64,000 nucleotides of DNA from assembly GCF_008761635.1 (NCBI RefSeq), contig NZ_CP044344.1, forward strand, positions 620,001-684,000, in the 5' to 3' direction. The notes beneath the pieces were generated by a model. That model did not search any database and was not told the DNA's origin. It saw nothing but the letters and a program-made list of their open reading frames with translations. Made by a program: the position numbers and the translations under genes. This document shows, piece after piece, positions 49,747-57,604 of the stretch. Position 1 is the first letter of the stretch. Each line of letters begins with the position of its first letter. The stretch is from Nocardioides cynanchi (GTDB taxonomy: Bacteria > Actinomycetota > Actinomycetes > Propionibacteriales > Nocardioidaceae).

Positions 49747-50805
49747 ATGGCTGGTGGAGACCGCGAGAAGGCGCTGGACGTCGCGCTCGCCCAGATCGAG
49801 AAGCAGTTCGGCAAGGGCTCGGTGATGCGCCTCGGCGACGAGACCCGGGCACCCCTGGAGGTGATCCCGACCGGCTCGATCGCCCTCGACGTGGCGCTGG
49901 GCCTCGGCGGCCTGCCGCGCGGCAGGGTCGTGGAGATCTACGGCCCGGAGTCGTCGGGCAAGACGACCGTCGCCCTGCACTCGGTGGCCAACGCCCAGCG
50001 GGCCGGCGGCATCGTGGCCTTCATCGACGCCGAGCACGCCCTCGACCCCGACTACGCGAAGAACCTCGGTGTCGACACCGACGCGCTGCTGGTCAGCCAG
50101 CCCGACTCCGGTGAGCAGGCGCTCGAGATCGCCGACATGCTGATCCGCTCGGGCGCGCTCGACCTGATCGTGATCGACTCCGTGGCCGCGCTCGTGCCAC
50201 GCGCCGAGATCGAGGGCGAGATGGGCGACAGCCACGTCGGCCTCCAGGCCCGGCTGATGAGCCAGGCCCTGCGCAAGATGACCGGTGCGCTCAACAACTC
50301 CAACACCACGATGATCTTCATCAACCAGCTCCGGGAGAAGATCGGGGTGATGTTCGGCTCGCCCGAGACCACCACCGGTGGTCGCGCGCTGAAGTTCTAC
50401 TCCTCGGTCCGCCTCGACGTGCGTCGCATCGAGACGCTTAAGGACGGCACCGACATGGTCGGCAACCGCACCCGCGTCAAGGTCGTCAAGAACAAGGTGG
50501 CTCCGCCGTTCAAGCAGGCCGAGTTCGACATCATGTACGGCAAGGGGATCAGCCGCGAGGGCGGCCTGATCGACGTGGGCGTCGAGGCGGGCATCGTCCG
50601 CAAGGCCGGCGCCTGGTACACCTACGAGGGCGACCAGCTCGGCCAGGGCAAGGAGAACTCCCGCACCTTCCTCAAGGACAACCCCGACCTCGCCAACGAG
50701 ATCGAGAAGCGGATCCTGGAGAAGCTCGGGGTCGGCCCGCAGGTCGACGCCCCGGCCGCCGCCGAGGTGCTCTCCGACGAGCCCATCGGTGTCGACGACT
50801 TCTGA
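49747..50805 (+). CDS. recA: Recombinase RecA
   Basis: 352 residues. Forms ATP-dependent filaments on single-stranded DNA for homologous recombination and triggers LexA self-cleavage. Walker A GPESSGKT at 66-73, the acidic catalytic region in [18 protein letters not shown], the L1/L2 DNA loops around [19 protein letters not shown] and [21 protein letters not shown], and a C-terminal acidic tail ending DEPIGVDDF. No intein is present. Two damage-responsive promoters lie upstream (LexA box at 49566, RecA-NDp at 49649). The downstream hairpin attenuates transcription into recX. Confidence 0.99.
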   Translation: MAGGDREKALDVALAQIEKQFGKGSVMRLGDETRAPLEVIPTGSIALDVALGLGGLPRGRVVEIYGPESSGKTTVALHSVANAQRAGGIVAFIDAEHALDPDYAKNLGVDTDALLVSQPDSGEQALEIADMLIRSGALDLIVIDSVAALVPRAEIEGEMGDSHVGLQARLMSQALRKMTGALNNSNTTMIFINQLREKIGVMFGSPETTTGGRALKFYSSVRLDVRRIETLKDGTDMVGNRTRVKVVKNKVAPPFKQAEFDIMYGKGISREGGLIDVGVEAGIVRKAGAWYTYEGDQLGQGKENSRTFLKDNPDLANEIEKRILEKLGVGPQVDAPAAAEVLSDEPIGVDDF

Positions 50806-50809
50806 GTCT

Positions 50810-50849
50810 CGACGTCGCCGGACCTCCGGGGGGTGGTCCGGCGACGTCG
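50810..50849 (+). terminator. Strong hairpin between recA and recX (attenuator)
   Basis: A 15-bp perfect stem (50810-50824 with 50835-50849; core GACGTCGCCGGAC) and a 10-nt loop, followed by GTTTGGG. The T-run is short, so partial termination is likely. Recombinase genes in streptomycetes also have a partial terminator before recX, as I recall. It argues that recX starts after the hairpin. Confidence 0.8.
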
Positions 50850-50857
50850 GTTTGGGC

Positions 50858-51418
50858 GTGGCCGCCTGGACGGGCGGTGCCCCGTCGGAGCCCCCGGTCG
50901 ACCCGCCGCCCGACCGGGTCGCGCTGGGTCCCGACGCCGACCCGGAGTCCGTGGCCCGCAAGATCCTGCTCGACGCCCTGACCGGTCAGGCCCGCAGCCG
51001 CCAGGAGCTGCGCGACAAGCTCGCCAAGCGTGACGTGCCCGACGAGCTGGCCGAGCGGCTGCTCGACCGGTTCGGCGAGGTGGGGCTGGTCGACGACGAG
51101 GCGTTCGCGCGGGCCTGGGTGGAGAGCCGGCAGCGCAGCCGTGGGCTTGCCCGGCGTGCCCTCGCCCAGGAGCTGCGCCGCAAGGGGATCGACGACGAGA
51201 CCGCCCGCACCGCCCTCGACGAGCTCGATCCCGACCTGGAGACCCGGGCCGCGCACGAGCTGGTCCGCAAGAAGGCACGCTCGATGCGCAATCTGGACAC
51301 CGCGGTCGCGACCCGGCGCCTGGTCGGGATGCTGGCCCGCAAGGGCTACCCACCCGGGCTCGCCTATCGCATCGTGCGCGACGAGCTGGGCTCGGTCACG
51401 GACGACGATCCGACATGA
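50858..51418 (+). CDS. recX: Regulatory protein RecX
   Basis: RecX caps and destabilises RecA filaments. 186 residues from the GTG at 50858, located 9 nt after the hairpin. An in-frame GTG at 50789 inside recA would place the hairpin within the coding region and add unlike sequence. Helical repeats are typical: LDALTGQARSRQELRDKLAKR, LLDRFGEVGLVDDEAFARAW, RGLARRALAQELRRKGID, ARKGYPPGLAYRIVRDEL. No clear ribosome site, so low translation compared with recA is expected. The miaB gene that commonly follows recX is absent. Confidence 0.9.
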   Translation: MAAWTGGAPSEPPVDPPPDRVALGPDADPESVARKILLDALTGQARSRQELRDKLAKRDVPDELAERLLDRFGEVGLVDDEAFARAWVESRQRSRGLARRALAQELRRKGIDDETARTALDELDPDLETRAAHELVRKKARSMRNLDTAVATRRLVGMLARKGYPPGLAYRIVRDELGSVTDDDPT

Positions 51419-51425
51419 TGGGCGC

Positions 51426-52268
51426 ATGGATCCCCATCTGCATCGGCTTCCGCCCGGTCCGGTCGACCTCCGCGCCCTGACGACCGACGACACGTCCGGC
51501 TTCGACGGCGGCAAGTCGTCCGGCAAGCAGGCCCTGGCCGCGCTGGGCGACGAGCTCTCCGACCTCCAGGAGCGGCTCTTCGCCGAGCGGACGACGGGGT
51601 CCGGGCGTCGGGTGCTGCTGGTGCTCCAGGGCATGGACACCTCGGGCAAGGGCGGGGTGCTGCGCCACACCGTCGGTCTGGTCGACCCCCAAGGGGTGAA
51701 GATCACCAGCTTCAAGGCGCCCACCGCGGAGGAGCGCAAGCACCGTTTCCTGTGGCGGATCCGCAACGCCCTGCCTCAGCCGGGCTACATCGGGGTCTTC
51801 GACCGCTCCCACTACGAGGACGTGCTGATCGTCCGGGTGCACGGTCTGGCCGAGCCGGCGACGATCGAGAGCCGCTACGACCAGATCAACGAGTTCGAGG
51901 CAGAGCTGGCCGCCGAGGGCGTCGTGATCGTCAAGTGCATGCTGCACGTCTCGGCCGACGAGCAGCGGGCCCGGCTCCTGGCGCGGCTCGACAACGAGGA
52001 CAAGTACTGGAAGTTCAACCCCTCCGACGTCGACGAGCGGGCGCACTGGGGCGACTACCGCGCGGCGTACGAGATCGCCCTGGAGCGCACCAACACCGAG
52101 GTCGCGCCGTGGTACGTCGTCCCCTCGGACAAGAAGTGGTACCGCAACCTGGTGATCGGCGGGCTGCTCCTCGAGCACCTGCGCGGCATGGCGCTGCGCT
52201 GGCCGGCCGCCGACTTCGACGTCGACGAGCAGCGGCGCCGACTGCTCGACGAGGCTCCGGTCGCGTGA
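51426..52268 (+). CDS. ppk2: Polyphosphate kinase 2 (polyphosphate:nucleotide phosphotransferase)
   Basis: 280 residues. One PPK2 domain: Walker A-like VLLVLQGMDTSGKGGVLRH near residue 65, FDRSHYEDVLIVRV (Walker B-like), the lid with HVSADEQRARLLARL and KYWKFNPSDVDER, and TEVAPWYVVPSDKKWYRN near residue 225. PPK2 enzymes move phosphate between polyphosphate and nucleotides (ADP or GDP to triphosphate, or AMP to ADP by class). CATGAT stands 6 nt before the ATG at 51426. It overlaps a HipA-like kinase gene by GTGA, an unexpected partner. Confidence 0.93.
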   Translation: MDPHLHRLPPGPVDLRALTTDDTSGFDGGKSSGKQALAALGDELSDLQERLFAERTTGSGRRVLLVLQGMDTSGKGGVLRHTVGLVDPQGVKITSFKAPTAEERKHRFLWRIRNALPQPGYIGVFDRSHYEDVLIVRVHGLAEPATIESRYDQINEFEAELAAEGVVIVKCMLHVSADEQRARLLARLDNEDKYWKFNPSDVDERAHWGDYRAAYEIALERTNTEVAPWYVVPSDKKWYRNLVIGGLLLEHLRGMALRWPAADFDVDEQRRRLLDEAPVA

Positions 52269-53026
52269 TCGACCGGGTGTCGGTGACCCGATACGTCACC
52301 CCGCTCCGTGAGGGCGGCAGCCTGCCCGGGCTGGTCGAGGGCGACGACCTCGGCACCTACGTCTGCAAGTTCCGCGGTGCCGGCCAGGGGGAGCGGGTGC
52401 TGGTGGCCGAGGTGATCGCGAGCGGCCTGGCCGACCGGCTCGGCCTGCGCACCCCCCGGCTGGTCGGGCTCGACCTGGACCCGCAGCTGGCTCGCTACGA
52501 GGCGGACGAGGAGGTCCAGGACCTCCTCAACGCCAGCCCCGGGCTGAACCTCGGCATCGACTTCCTGCCGGGGTCGTTCGGCTACGACGGCGAGGTGGCC
52601 GCGGCCGCCGAGGTCGCTGCCCGGATCCTCTGGCTGGACGCGTTCACGGCCAACGTCGACCGCACCTGGCGCAACCCCAACCTGCTGCTCTGGCACGGCG
52701 AGGTCTGGGTGATCGACCACGGTGCGTCGCTCTACTTCCACCACGGCTGGCCCGGCGGCGTGGGCGACCCGGCCCGGTTCGCCGCTCAGCCGTGGGACGT
52801 CACCGGGCACGTGTTCGCGTCGTCGGTCGACCGGCTCGCCGAGGTGGACGCCGCGGTGGAGCTGTCCGAGCCCGACCTGCGAGCCGTCGTGGACGACGTA
52901 CCCGACGAGTGGCTCACGCCGGTGCCCGGCACCGAGACCGCGGACGCGCTGCGCGAGGCCTACGTCGCCTTCCTGTCCGCCCGGCTGGCGAGCCGCGCCT
53001 GGCTGCCCGGGGCGAGTGCCGCATGA
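52265..53026 (+). CDS. HipA-like kinase-domain protein
   Basis: 253 residues, much shorter than the ~440 of HipA toxins, with no N-terminal HipA domain and no HipB antitoxin nearby. Kinase features: YVCKFRGAGQG with the likely ATP-binding lysine, ILWLDAFTANVDRTWRNPN as catalytic loop (Asp and Asn), and WVIDHGASLYFH as the metal-binding aspartate motif. GTGA overlap with PPK2 and ATGA overlap with DUF3037 place it in a three-gene unit. Target unknown; pairing with DUF3037 recurs in actinobacteria as far as I recall. Confidence 0.88.
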   Translation: MIDRVSVTRYVTPLREGGSLPGLVEGDDLGTYVCKFRGAGQGERVLVAEVIASGLADRLGLRTPRLVGLDLDPQLARYEADEEVQDLLNASPGLNLGIDFLPGSFGYDGEVAAAAEVAARILWLDAFTANVDRTWRNPNLLLWHGEVWVIDHGASLYFHHGWPGGVGDPARFAAQPWDVTGHVFASSVDRLAEVDAAVELSEPDLRAVVDDVPDEWLTPVPGTETADALREAYVAFLSARLASRAWLPGASAA

Positions 53027-53400
53027 GCCTGCCCTACCAGTACGTCGTGCTGCGTTGCGTGCCGCGCGTGGACCGCGAGGAGTTCCTCAACGTCGGGGTG
53101 GTCCTCTACTGCGAGGAGGCCGGCTTCCTCGACGTGGCCTGGCGGGTCGACCGTGAGCGGCTCGCCGCCCTTGCGCCCGGCCTGGACCTCGATGCCGTCT
53201 GCGACGCCCTGGCCTTCGTCGAGGGCGTGTGCGCCGGCGACGAGCGCGGCGGCGCAGCGGCCCGGGAGCCGGCCGGCACCCGCTTCGGCTTCCTCAAGGC
53301 ACCGCGCAGCACGGTCCTCCAGTCGAGCCCGGTGCACGGAGGCATGACCCGCGACCCCGCCCGCCAGCTCGACCACCTGCTGGAGCGGCTGGTCGGTTAG
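53023..53400 (+). CDS. DUF3037 family protein
   Basis: 125 residues. YQYVVLRCVPRVDREEFLNVGVVLYC is the DUF3037 opening, followed by RERLAALAPGLDLDAVCDALAFVEGVC and a C-terminal TRDPARQLDHLLERLV helix. It overlaps the HipA-like kinase by ATGA, so the two are made together and probably interact, a layout that looks like a kinase with a dedicated partner or target. No experimental function is known to me. The last gene of the operon. Confidence 0.9.
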   Translation: MSLPYQYVVLRCVPRVDREEFLNVGVVLYCEEAGFLDVAWRVDRERLAALAPGLDLDAVCDALAFVEGVCAGDERGGAAAREPAGTRFGFLKAPRSTVLQSSPVHGGMTRDPARQLDHLLERLVG

Positions 53401-53528
53401 GCGGCCACCTGCCCTTGCGCCCGGCTCACCGTCGGCGAGCGAGGTGCCACCGGGACGAGCAGCGTCACCGGATGTCGTCGGGGCGGGTGGGTACGGACCT
53501 CTCAGTCGACGACGAGGAGAGATCAGTC

Positions 53529-54044
53529 ATGCAGATCCGTACGTGGAGGCTCGGGATCGCCGCGGCGGGAGCGGCCGCCGTGCTGGCGGCGGCGCCGGCG
53601 GGTGCGGCCACCCAGTGGACCGACTACCGCAGCAGCGACTTCACCCTGGCGGCAGGCGCTGTCTGCAGCTTCCCGCTCCAGGGCCACGTGGTGGCCGACC
53701 AGGAGCGGTACCGGCCCACCGAGACGTACCCGGACGGCAGCCCGAGGGTCCAGGAGTTCACCGGCCGGCTCGTCGTCGAGTACACCAACCTCGACACCGG
53801 CGCCTCGGTGACCCGCAACCTGACCGGACGCAGCGACTTCGAGTACCTCCCGGACGGCAGCTTCACGCTGACCGACGTCGGCGGGCACTTCGCCGTCGGG
53901 CTCCACCCCGGCGACTCGCCGTCCACCGGCTTCTACGTCGTCAACGGCGTGGGCTCGACGGTGTCCTTCGCCGCCGACGGGCACCGCACGCTCACCGTGA
54001 GCGACGGCAGCACCGTGGAGAACCTCTGCCAGACCCTGGCGTAG
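53529..54044 (+). CDS. Secreted beta-rich protein of unknown function
   Basis: 171 residues from the ATG at 53529 with an AGGAGA ribosome site. MQIRTWRLGIAAAGAAAVLAA is a signal peptide, with cleavage near AGA/AT (residue 27). The mature part has beta-strand-like stretches (FTGRLVVEYTNLDTGASVTRNLTG, FTLTDVGGHFAVGL) and two cysteines (VCSFPLQG, NLCQTLA) positioned near its ends, probably a disulfide. It resembles small exported actinobacterial proteins without an assigned role. Confidence 0.78.
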   Translation: MQIRTWRLGIAAAGAAAVLAAAPAGAATQWTDYRSSDFTLAAGAVCSFPLQGHVVADQERYRPTETYPDGSPRVQEFTGRLVVEYTNLDTGASVTRNLTGRSDFEYLPDGSFTLTDVGGHFAVGLHPGDSPSTGFYVVNGVGSTVSFAADGHRTLTVSDGSTVENLCQTLA

Positions 54045-54051
54045 CCGGGAC

Positions 54052-54795
54052 CTAGACCGGGACCAGCTCGACCGCGCCGACGGCGTACCGCGCCAGGATC
54101 GTGCGCGCGACCGCTTCATGGACACCCAGGGGCTCGGCGACGGCGACCGCGCCAGCCTCGCGGGCCAGCTCCGCTGCCCGGTCGGGCAGGAAGCCCGGCG
54201 CGAGGAACAGCGAGGCGACCGCGACGTGACGGCGGCCCTCCTTGCGGAAGGCGCGGACGGCCTCGCCGGTGGCCGGGGGCGCCGCCGAGGCGAAGGCCGC
54301 ACTGACCGGGAGCTTGTGGTGGGCGCCCCAGAGCCGGGCCAGGCGGGCCACCGACTGGTTCGCCAGGGGGTCGCTGGACCCCGCCGCGGCCAGGACCAGG
54401 GCGTCCAGCTCGAGCACCCGGGCGGCCTTCAGGGCCTCGCGCATCCGGACGTCGAGCACCTCGAGGAAGCACGGCTCGAGACCCAGGATCGAGGTGGCGC
54501 GCACCTGCATCCCCTCGTGTCGCGCGCCGGCCTCGGCGACCGCGGCCGGCACGTCGACCTGGGCGTGGTGGGCATCGGTGAGGAGCAGGGGTACGACGAC
54601 CACTTCCTCGACGTGGGCACGGGCCAGCTTGTCCACGACCGTGTTCAGCGACGGCTTGGACAGGTCGAGGAACGCGGTCTCGATGCGCAGGTCGGGGCGC
54701 AGCGCCCTGACCTCGGCGACGAGGGCCTTGATCGTCGAGGCGGACCGCGGGTCACGGCTTCCGTGAGCCAGGGCCACCAGTGCAGGAGCGGCCAT
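54052..54795 (-). CDS. Sirohydrochlorin chelatase (CbiX/SirB family)
   Basis: 247 residues, two tandem chelatase half-domains. The first begins PALVALAHGSRDPRSASTIKALV with the metal-ligand histidine near residue 10 and EVVVVPLLLTDAHHAQVDVPAAV near 72; the second holds DALVLAAAGSSDPLAN and HVAVASLFLAPGFLPDRA. It inserts a metal (iron or cobalt) into sirohydrochlorin. In this operon iron insertion to make sirohaem for the upstream sulfite reductase is the obvious task. AGAGGAGG precedes the ATG at 54795. It follows cysH via a 33-codon mini-ORF. Confidence 0.9.
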   Translation of the reverse strand: MAAPALVALAHGSRDPRSASTIKALVAEVRALRPDLRIETAFLDLSKPSLNTVVDKLARAHVEEVVVVPLLLTDAHHAQVDVPAAVAEAGARHEGMQVRATSILGLEPCFLEVLDVRMREALKAARVLELDALVLAAAGSSDPLANQSVARLARLWGAHHKLPVSAAFASAAPPATGEAVRAFRKEGRRHVAVASLFLAPGFLPDRAAELAREAGAVAVAEPLGVHEAVARTILARYAVGAVELVPV

Positions 54796-54896
54796 CAGCG
54801 TGGCCTCCTCTCGTTGTCGGGGACGCGACGCGTTCCCGGGGTGGGGCAACCGACGGCGCTGTCGATCTGGAAGGAGAAGCAGTCGGGGCGGGTCAT
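54795..54896 (-). CDS. Mini-ORF (33 aa) linking cysH to the chelatase gene
   Basis: The ATG at 54896 overlaps the cysH stop (TGATG) and its own TGA overlaps the chelatase ATG (TGATG). The 33 codons include MTRPDCFSFQIDSAVG and then CPTPGTRRVPDNERRPR, with only four A/T-ending codons. The chelatase ribosome site lies within its end. It may exist to carry ribosomes from cysH to the chelatase gene; a small functional protein cannot be excluded. No relative recognised. Confidence 0.4.
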   Translation of the reverse strand: MTRPDCFSFQIDSAVGCPTPGTRRVPDNERRPR

Positions 54897-55639
54897 CAGT
54901 GGATCCCGCACTCGGTCTTGGCGGTGCCGGCCCAGCGGCCGCTGCGCGGGTCCTCGCCGGGCGCGACGCGGCGCGTGCAGGGGGCACAGCCGATGGAGGG
55001 GTAGCCGTCGTAGACGAGGGGGTTGACCAGCACCTGGTGCTCGTCGATGTAGCGGGCGACGTCGTCGTCGCTCCAGCGGGCCAACGGCGAGACCTTCACC
55101 TTGCCCTTGCGGGCGTCCCAGCCGACCACCGGTGCGATCACCCGGTTGTGGGTCTCCGCGCGGCGCAGACCGGTGGCCCACGCGTCGTACTCGTGCAGCG
55201 CCTCGGCCAGGGGCCGCACCTTGCGCAGCGCGCAGCACAGGTCGGGGTCGCGCTTGTAGAGCTCGGCGCCGTACTCGGCGTCCTGCTCGGCGACGGTCTG
55301 CACCGGCGTGATCGGGATCAGGTTGACCGGCATGGTCGCGCCGACGGCGTCGGCGGTGCCGATGGTCTCGGCGAAGTGGTAGCCGGTGTCGAGGAAGACG
55401 ATGTCGATGCCCGGTGCGACCCGCGAGGCCACGTGCGCGAGGACGGCGTCACCCATCGACGAGGTGATCGCGAAACGGTCACCGAACGTCGCGACCGCCC
55501 ACTCGATGATGCTCTCGGCCGGGGCCAGCTCCAGCTCGGCACCCACGTGCGAGACCAGCTCGCGCAGCTCCTCGGGGCTGCGGCCATCGGTGTGGGTGCC
55601 GCGGAAGTTGCGGGCGCGGGTGGTGGGCAGGGAGGTCAT
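54896..55639 (-). CDS. cysH: Adenylylsulfate (APS/PAPS) reductase CysH
   Basis: 247 residues. Reduces adenylylsulfate to sulfite with thioredoxin. The paired cysteines DPDLCCALRKVRPL and GCAPCTRRVAPGEDPRSGR give the CC-x~80-CxxC set that binds a 4Fe-4S cluster in APS reductases, and the catalytic cysteine is in the C-terminal ECGIH. ITSSMGDAVLAHVAS is the PP-loop-like nucleotide site. ATGA overlap with the zinc-ribbon gene. The sulfate adenylyltransferase genes cysD/cysN that often follow are not in the window. Confidence 0.95.
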   Translation of the reverse strand: MTSLPTTRARNFRGTHTDGRSPEELRELVSHVGAELELAPAESIIEWAVATFGDRFAITSSMGDAVLAHVASRVAPGIDIVFLDTGYHFAETIGTADAVGATMPVNLIPITPVQTVAEQDAEYGAELYKRDPDLCCALRKVRPLAEALHEYDAWATGLRRAETHNRVIAPVVGWDARKGKVKVSPLARWSDDDVARYIDEHQVLVNPLVYDGYPSIGCAPCTRRVAPGEDPRSGRWAGTAKTECGIH

Positions 55640-55794
55640 CGCAGGCCACCGGTCGGGCGGATCAGGCCGAGCATCTTCAGGGAGAAGGCCCGCAGGCAGG
55701 CGCGGCACTCCCAGGTCCCGTGCCCCTCCTCGTGGGGTCGCAGGTCCTGGTCGCCGCAGTAGGGGCAGTGGAACGGCACCGCGCGCTCGCTCAT
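55636..55794 (-). CDS. 52-residue zinc-ribbon protein of the sulfur operon
   Basis: The frame begins at the ATG at 55794 and ends at 55636. It reads MSERAVPFHCPYCGDQDL, then HEEGHGTWECRACLRAFSL and MLGLIRPTGGLR, with two CxxC pairs for one zinc. ATGA overlaps with both sir (upstream) and cysH (downstream) leave no space, so it is an integral part of the operon. Similar tiny proteins sit between sulfite reductase and cysH in other actinobacteria as far as I recall; the function is unknown. Confidence 0.88.
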   Translation of the reverse strand: MSERAVPFHCPYCGDQDLRPHEEGHGTWECRACLRAFSLKMLGLIRPTGGLR

Positions 55795-57533
55795 GACGCG
55801 ACCGCCCTCGGGTTCCGCTGCTCGAGCTTGTCGAGACCCTCACCACGCAGCAGGTCCTCGTCGGCCCGCGCCACCCACGCCGCGAAGGTCTCGTCGTCCG
55901 CACGCTCGGCCAGGAAGTTACCGACCACCGCGGTGACGTAGTCGTCGAGACCCTCGCTGGTGACCTTGTGGGCGCGCAGCTTGCGGCCGAAGTTGGCCTC
56001 GAGGCCGGTGGCTCCGCCCAGGTGCACCTGGAAACCCTCGACCTGGCGGTCGCCGTCCATCACCAGCTGGCCCTTGAGGCCGATGTCGGCGACCTGGGTG
56101 CGGGCGCAGGCGTTCGGGCAGCCGTTGACGTTGACCGTGATCGGCACGTCGAGGTCGGGGAAGCGGCGCTCGAGCTCGGCGACCAGGTCGCGGGCCCGGT
56201 TCTTGGTGTCGACGATCGCCAGCTTGCAGAACTCGATCCCGGTGCAGGCCATCGTGTTGCGGCGCCAGTTCGAGGGGCGGGCGGTCAGCCCGATCTCGTC
56301 CAGGGCGGTCAGCAGGTCATCGACGACGTCGGGCTCGACGCCGATCAGCACGATCTTCTGGTACGGCGTGAGCCGGGCGCCGGCCACGGCGTACCGCTCC
56401 ATCAGGTCGGCCAGCTGGACCAGCATCGTGCCGGAGACCCGGCCGACCGTGGGTGCGATGCCGACATAGCGTCGGCCGTCCTGCTGGGGGTGGACCCCGA
56501 TGTGGTCGCGGTGCCCCACCGGCGAGGCGGGGGAGTCGCAGGAGACCAGCGGGCGCTGGAGGTACTCGTTCTCGAGCACCTCGCGGAACTTCGCCACGCC
56601 CCAGTCGGCGACCAGGAACTTCAGCCGGGCGCGCGAGCGCAGCCGGCGGTAGCCGTAGTCGCGGAAGATCGAGATCACGCCCTCCCAGACGTCGGCGACC
56701 TCGCCGACCGGGATCCACACCCCGACCTTCTGCGCCAGCATCGGGTTGGTGGACAGGCCGCCGCCCACCCACAGGTCGAAGCCCGGCCCGAGCTCGGGGT
56801 GCACGGTGCCCACGAACGACACGTCGTTGGTCTCGGGGGAGACGTCGTGCCCGGGGTGCCCGGTCAGTGCGGTCTTGAACTTGCGCGGCAGGTTGGAGAA
56901 GTCGGGGTTGCCCAGGTAGCGGCGCGAGATCTCCTCCAGCGCGCTGGTGCCGTCGATGATCTCGTCGGCGGCGATGCCGGCGACCGGCGAGCCAAGGAAC
57001 GGCCGCGGCGAGTCACCGCAGGCCTCCATCGTCGACAGCCCGGCGTCCTCGAGACGCTGCCAGATCTCCGGCACGTCCTCGATCCGGATCCAGTGGTACT
57101 GGATGTTCTCGCGGTCGGTGACGTCAGCGGTGTCGCGGCCGAAGTCGACCCCGATCGTGCCGAGGGCGCGCACGGTGTCGTGGCCGAGCAGGGCTCCGTC
57201 GGTGCGCACGCGCATCATGAAGAACTCGTCGTCGAGCTCCTCCTCCTCGAGCATTGCGGTCTTGCCACCGTCGAACCCCGGGGCGCGCTGGGTGTAGAGG
57301 CCCATCCAGCGGAAGCGGCCACGCAGGTCCGCCGGGTCGATCGAGGCGAAGCCGCGCCGGGAGTAGACGTGCAGGATCCGGTCGCGCACGTTGAGCGCGT
57401 CGTCGTCCTTCTTGGACTGCTCGTTCTTGTTCAGCGGCTCGGTGTAGCCGAGCGCCCACTGACCCTCGCCGCGCTTGGGGCGGGGGATCTCGGTCCGGCT
57501 GGCCGGACGGGCGGAGAAGCGGAGATCTGGCAT
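55791..57533 (-). CDS. sir: Ferredoxin-dependent assimilatory sulfite reductase (sirohaem protein)
   Basis: 580 residues. Reduces sulfite to sulfide. Two ferredoxin-like half-repeats; the sirohaem/4Fe-4S cysteines are in MACTGIEFCKLA and VNGCPNACARTQVADIG. GLYTQRAPGFDGG holds a tyrosine and STMEACGDSPR a cysteine that could form the Tyr-Cys link known from the mycobacterial enzyme, as I recall. The start is the ATG at 57533 with AAGGA about 10 nt upstream; an earlier in-frame ATG at 57617 would overlap the leader peptide region. A leader peptide gene precedes it by 71 nt. Confidence 0.95.
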   Translation of the reverse strand: MPDLRFSARPASRTEIPRPKRGEGQWALGYTEPLNKNEQSKKDDDALNVRDRILHVYSRRGFASIDPADLRGRFRWMGLYTQRAPGFDGGKTAMLEEEELDDEFFMMRVRTDGALLGHDTVRALGTIGVDFGRDTADVTDRENIQYHWIRIEDVPEIWQRLEDAGLSTMEACGDSPRPFLGSPVAGIAADEIIDGTSALEEISRRYLGNPDFSNLPRKFKTALTGHPGHDVSPETNDVSFVGTVHPELGPGFDLWVGGGLSTNPMLAQKVGVWIPVGEVADVWEGVISIFRDYGYRRLRSRARLKFLVADWGVAKFREVLENEYLQRPLVSCDSPASPVGHRDHIGVHPQQDGRRYVGIAPTVGRVSGTMLVQLADLMERYAVAGARLTPYQKIVLIGVEPDVVDDLLTALDEIGLTARPSNWRRNTMACTGIEFCKLAIVDTKNRARDLVAELERRFPDLDVPITVNVNGCPNACARTQVADIGLKGQLVMDGDRQVEGFQVHLGGATGLEANFGRKLRAHKVTSEGLDDYVTAVVGNFLAERADDETFAAWVARADEDLLRGEGLDKLEQRNPRAVAS

Positions 57534-57604
57534 GAAGGTCGGGTCCTTGGCTGGTGCCGCGCTCGACGGTGGGCGCTGGGTGGAAGCAGAGCAGGGGCGG
57601 CGGT

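Noticed and set aside
50789..50857. Upstream GTG of recX inside recA
   Set aside because: It would translate the 15-bp hairpin into an Arg/Gly-rich tail unlike RecX. The GTG at 50858 after the hairpin is better.
52265..53026. HipA toxin of a HipBA toxin-antitoxin pair
   Set aside because: No HipB-like HTH gene is adjacent, and the N-terminal HipA domain is missing; it was described as HipA-like with DUF3037.
57534..57604. A riboswitch between the leader peptide and sir
   Set aside because: Only 71 nt and no structure that I can match to a SAM or other known riboswitch. The leader peptide is the better explanation.
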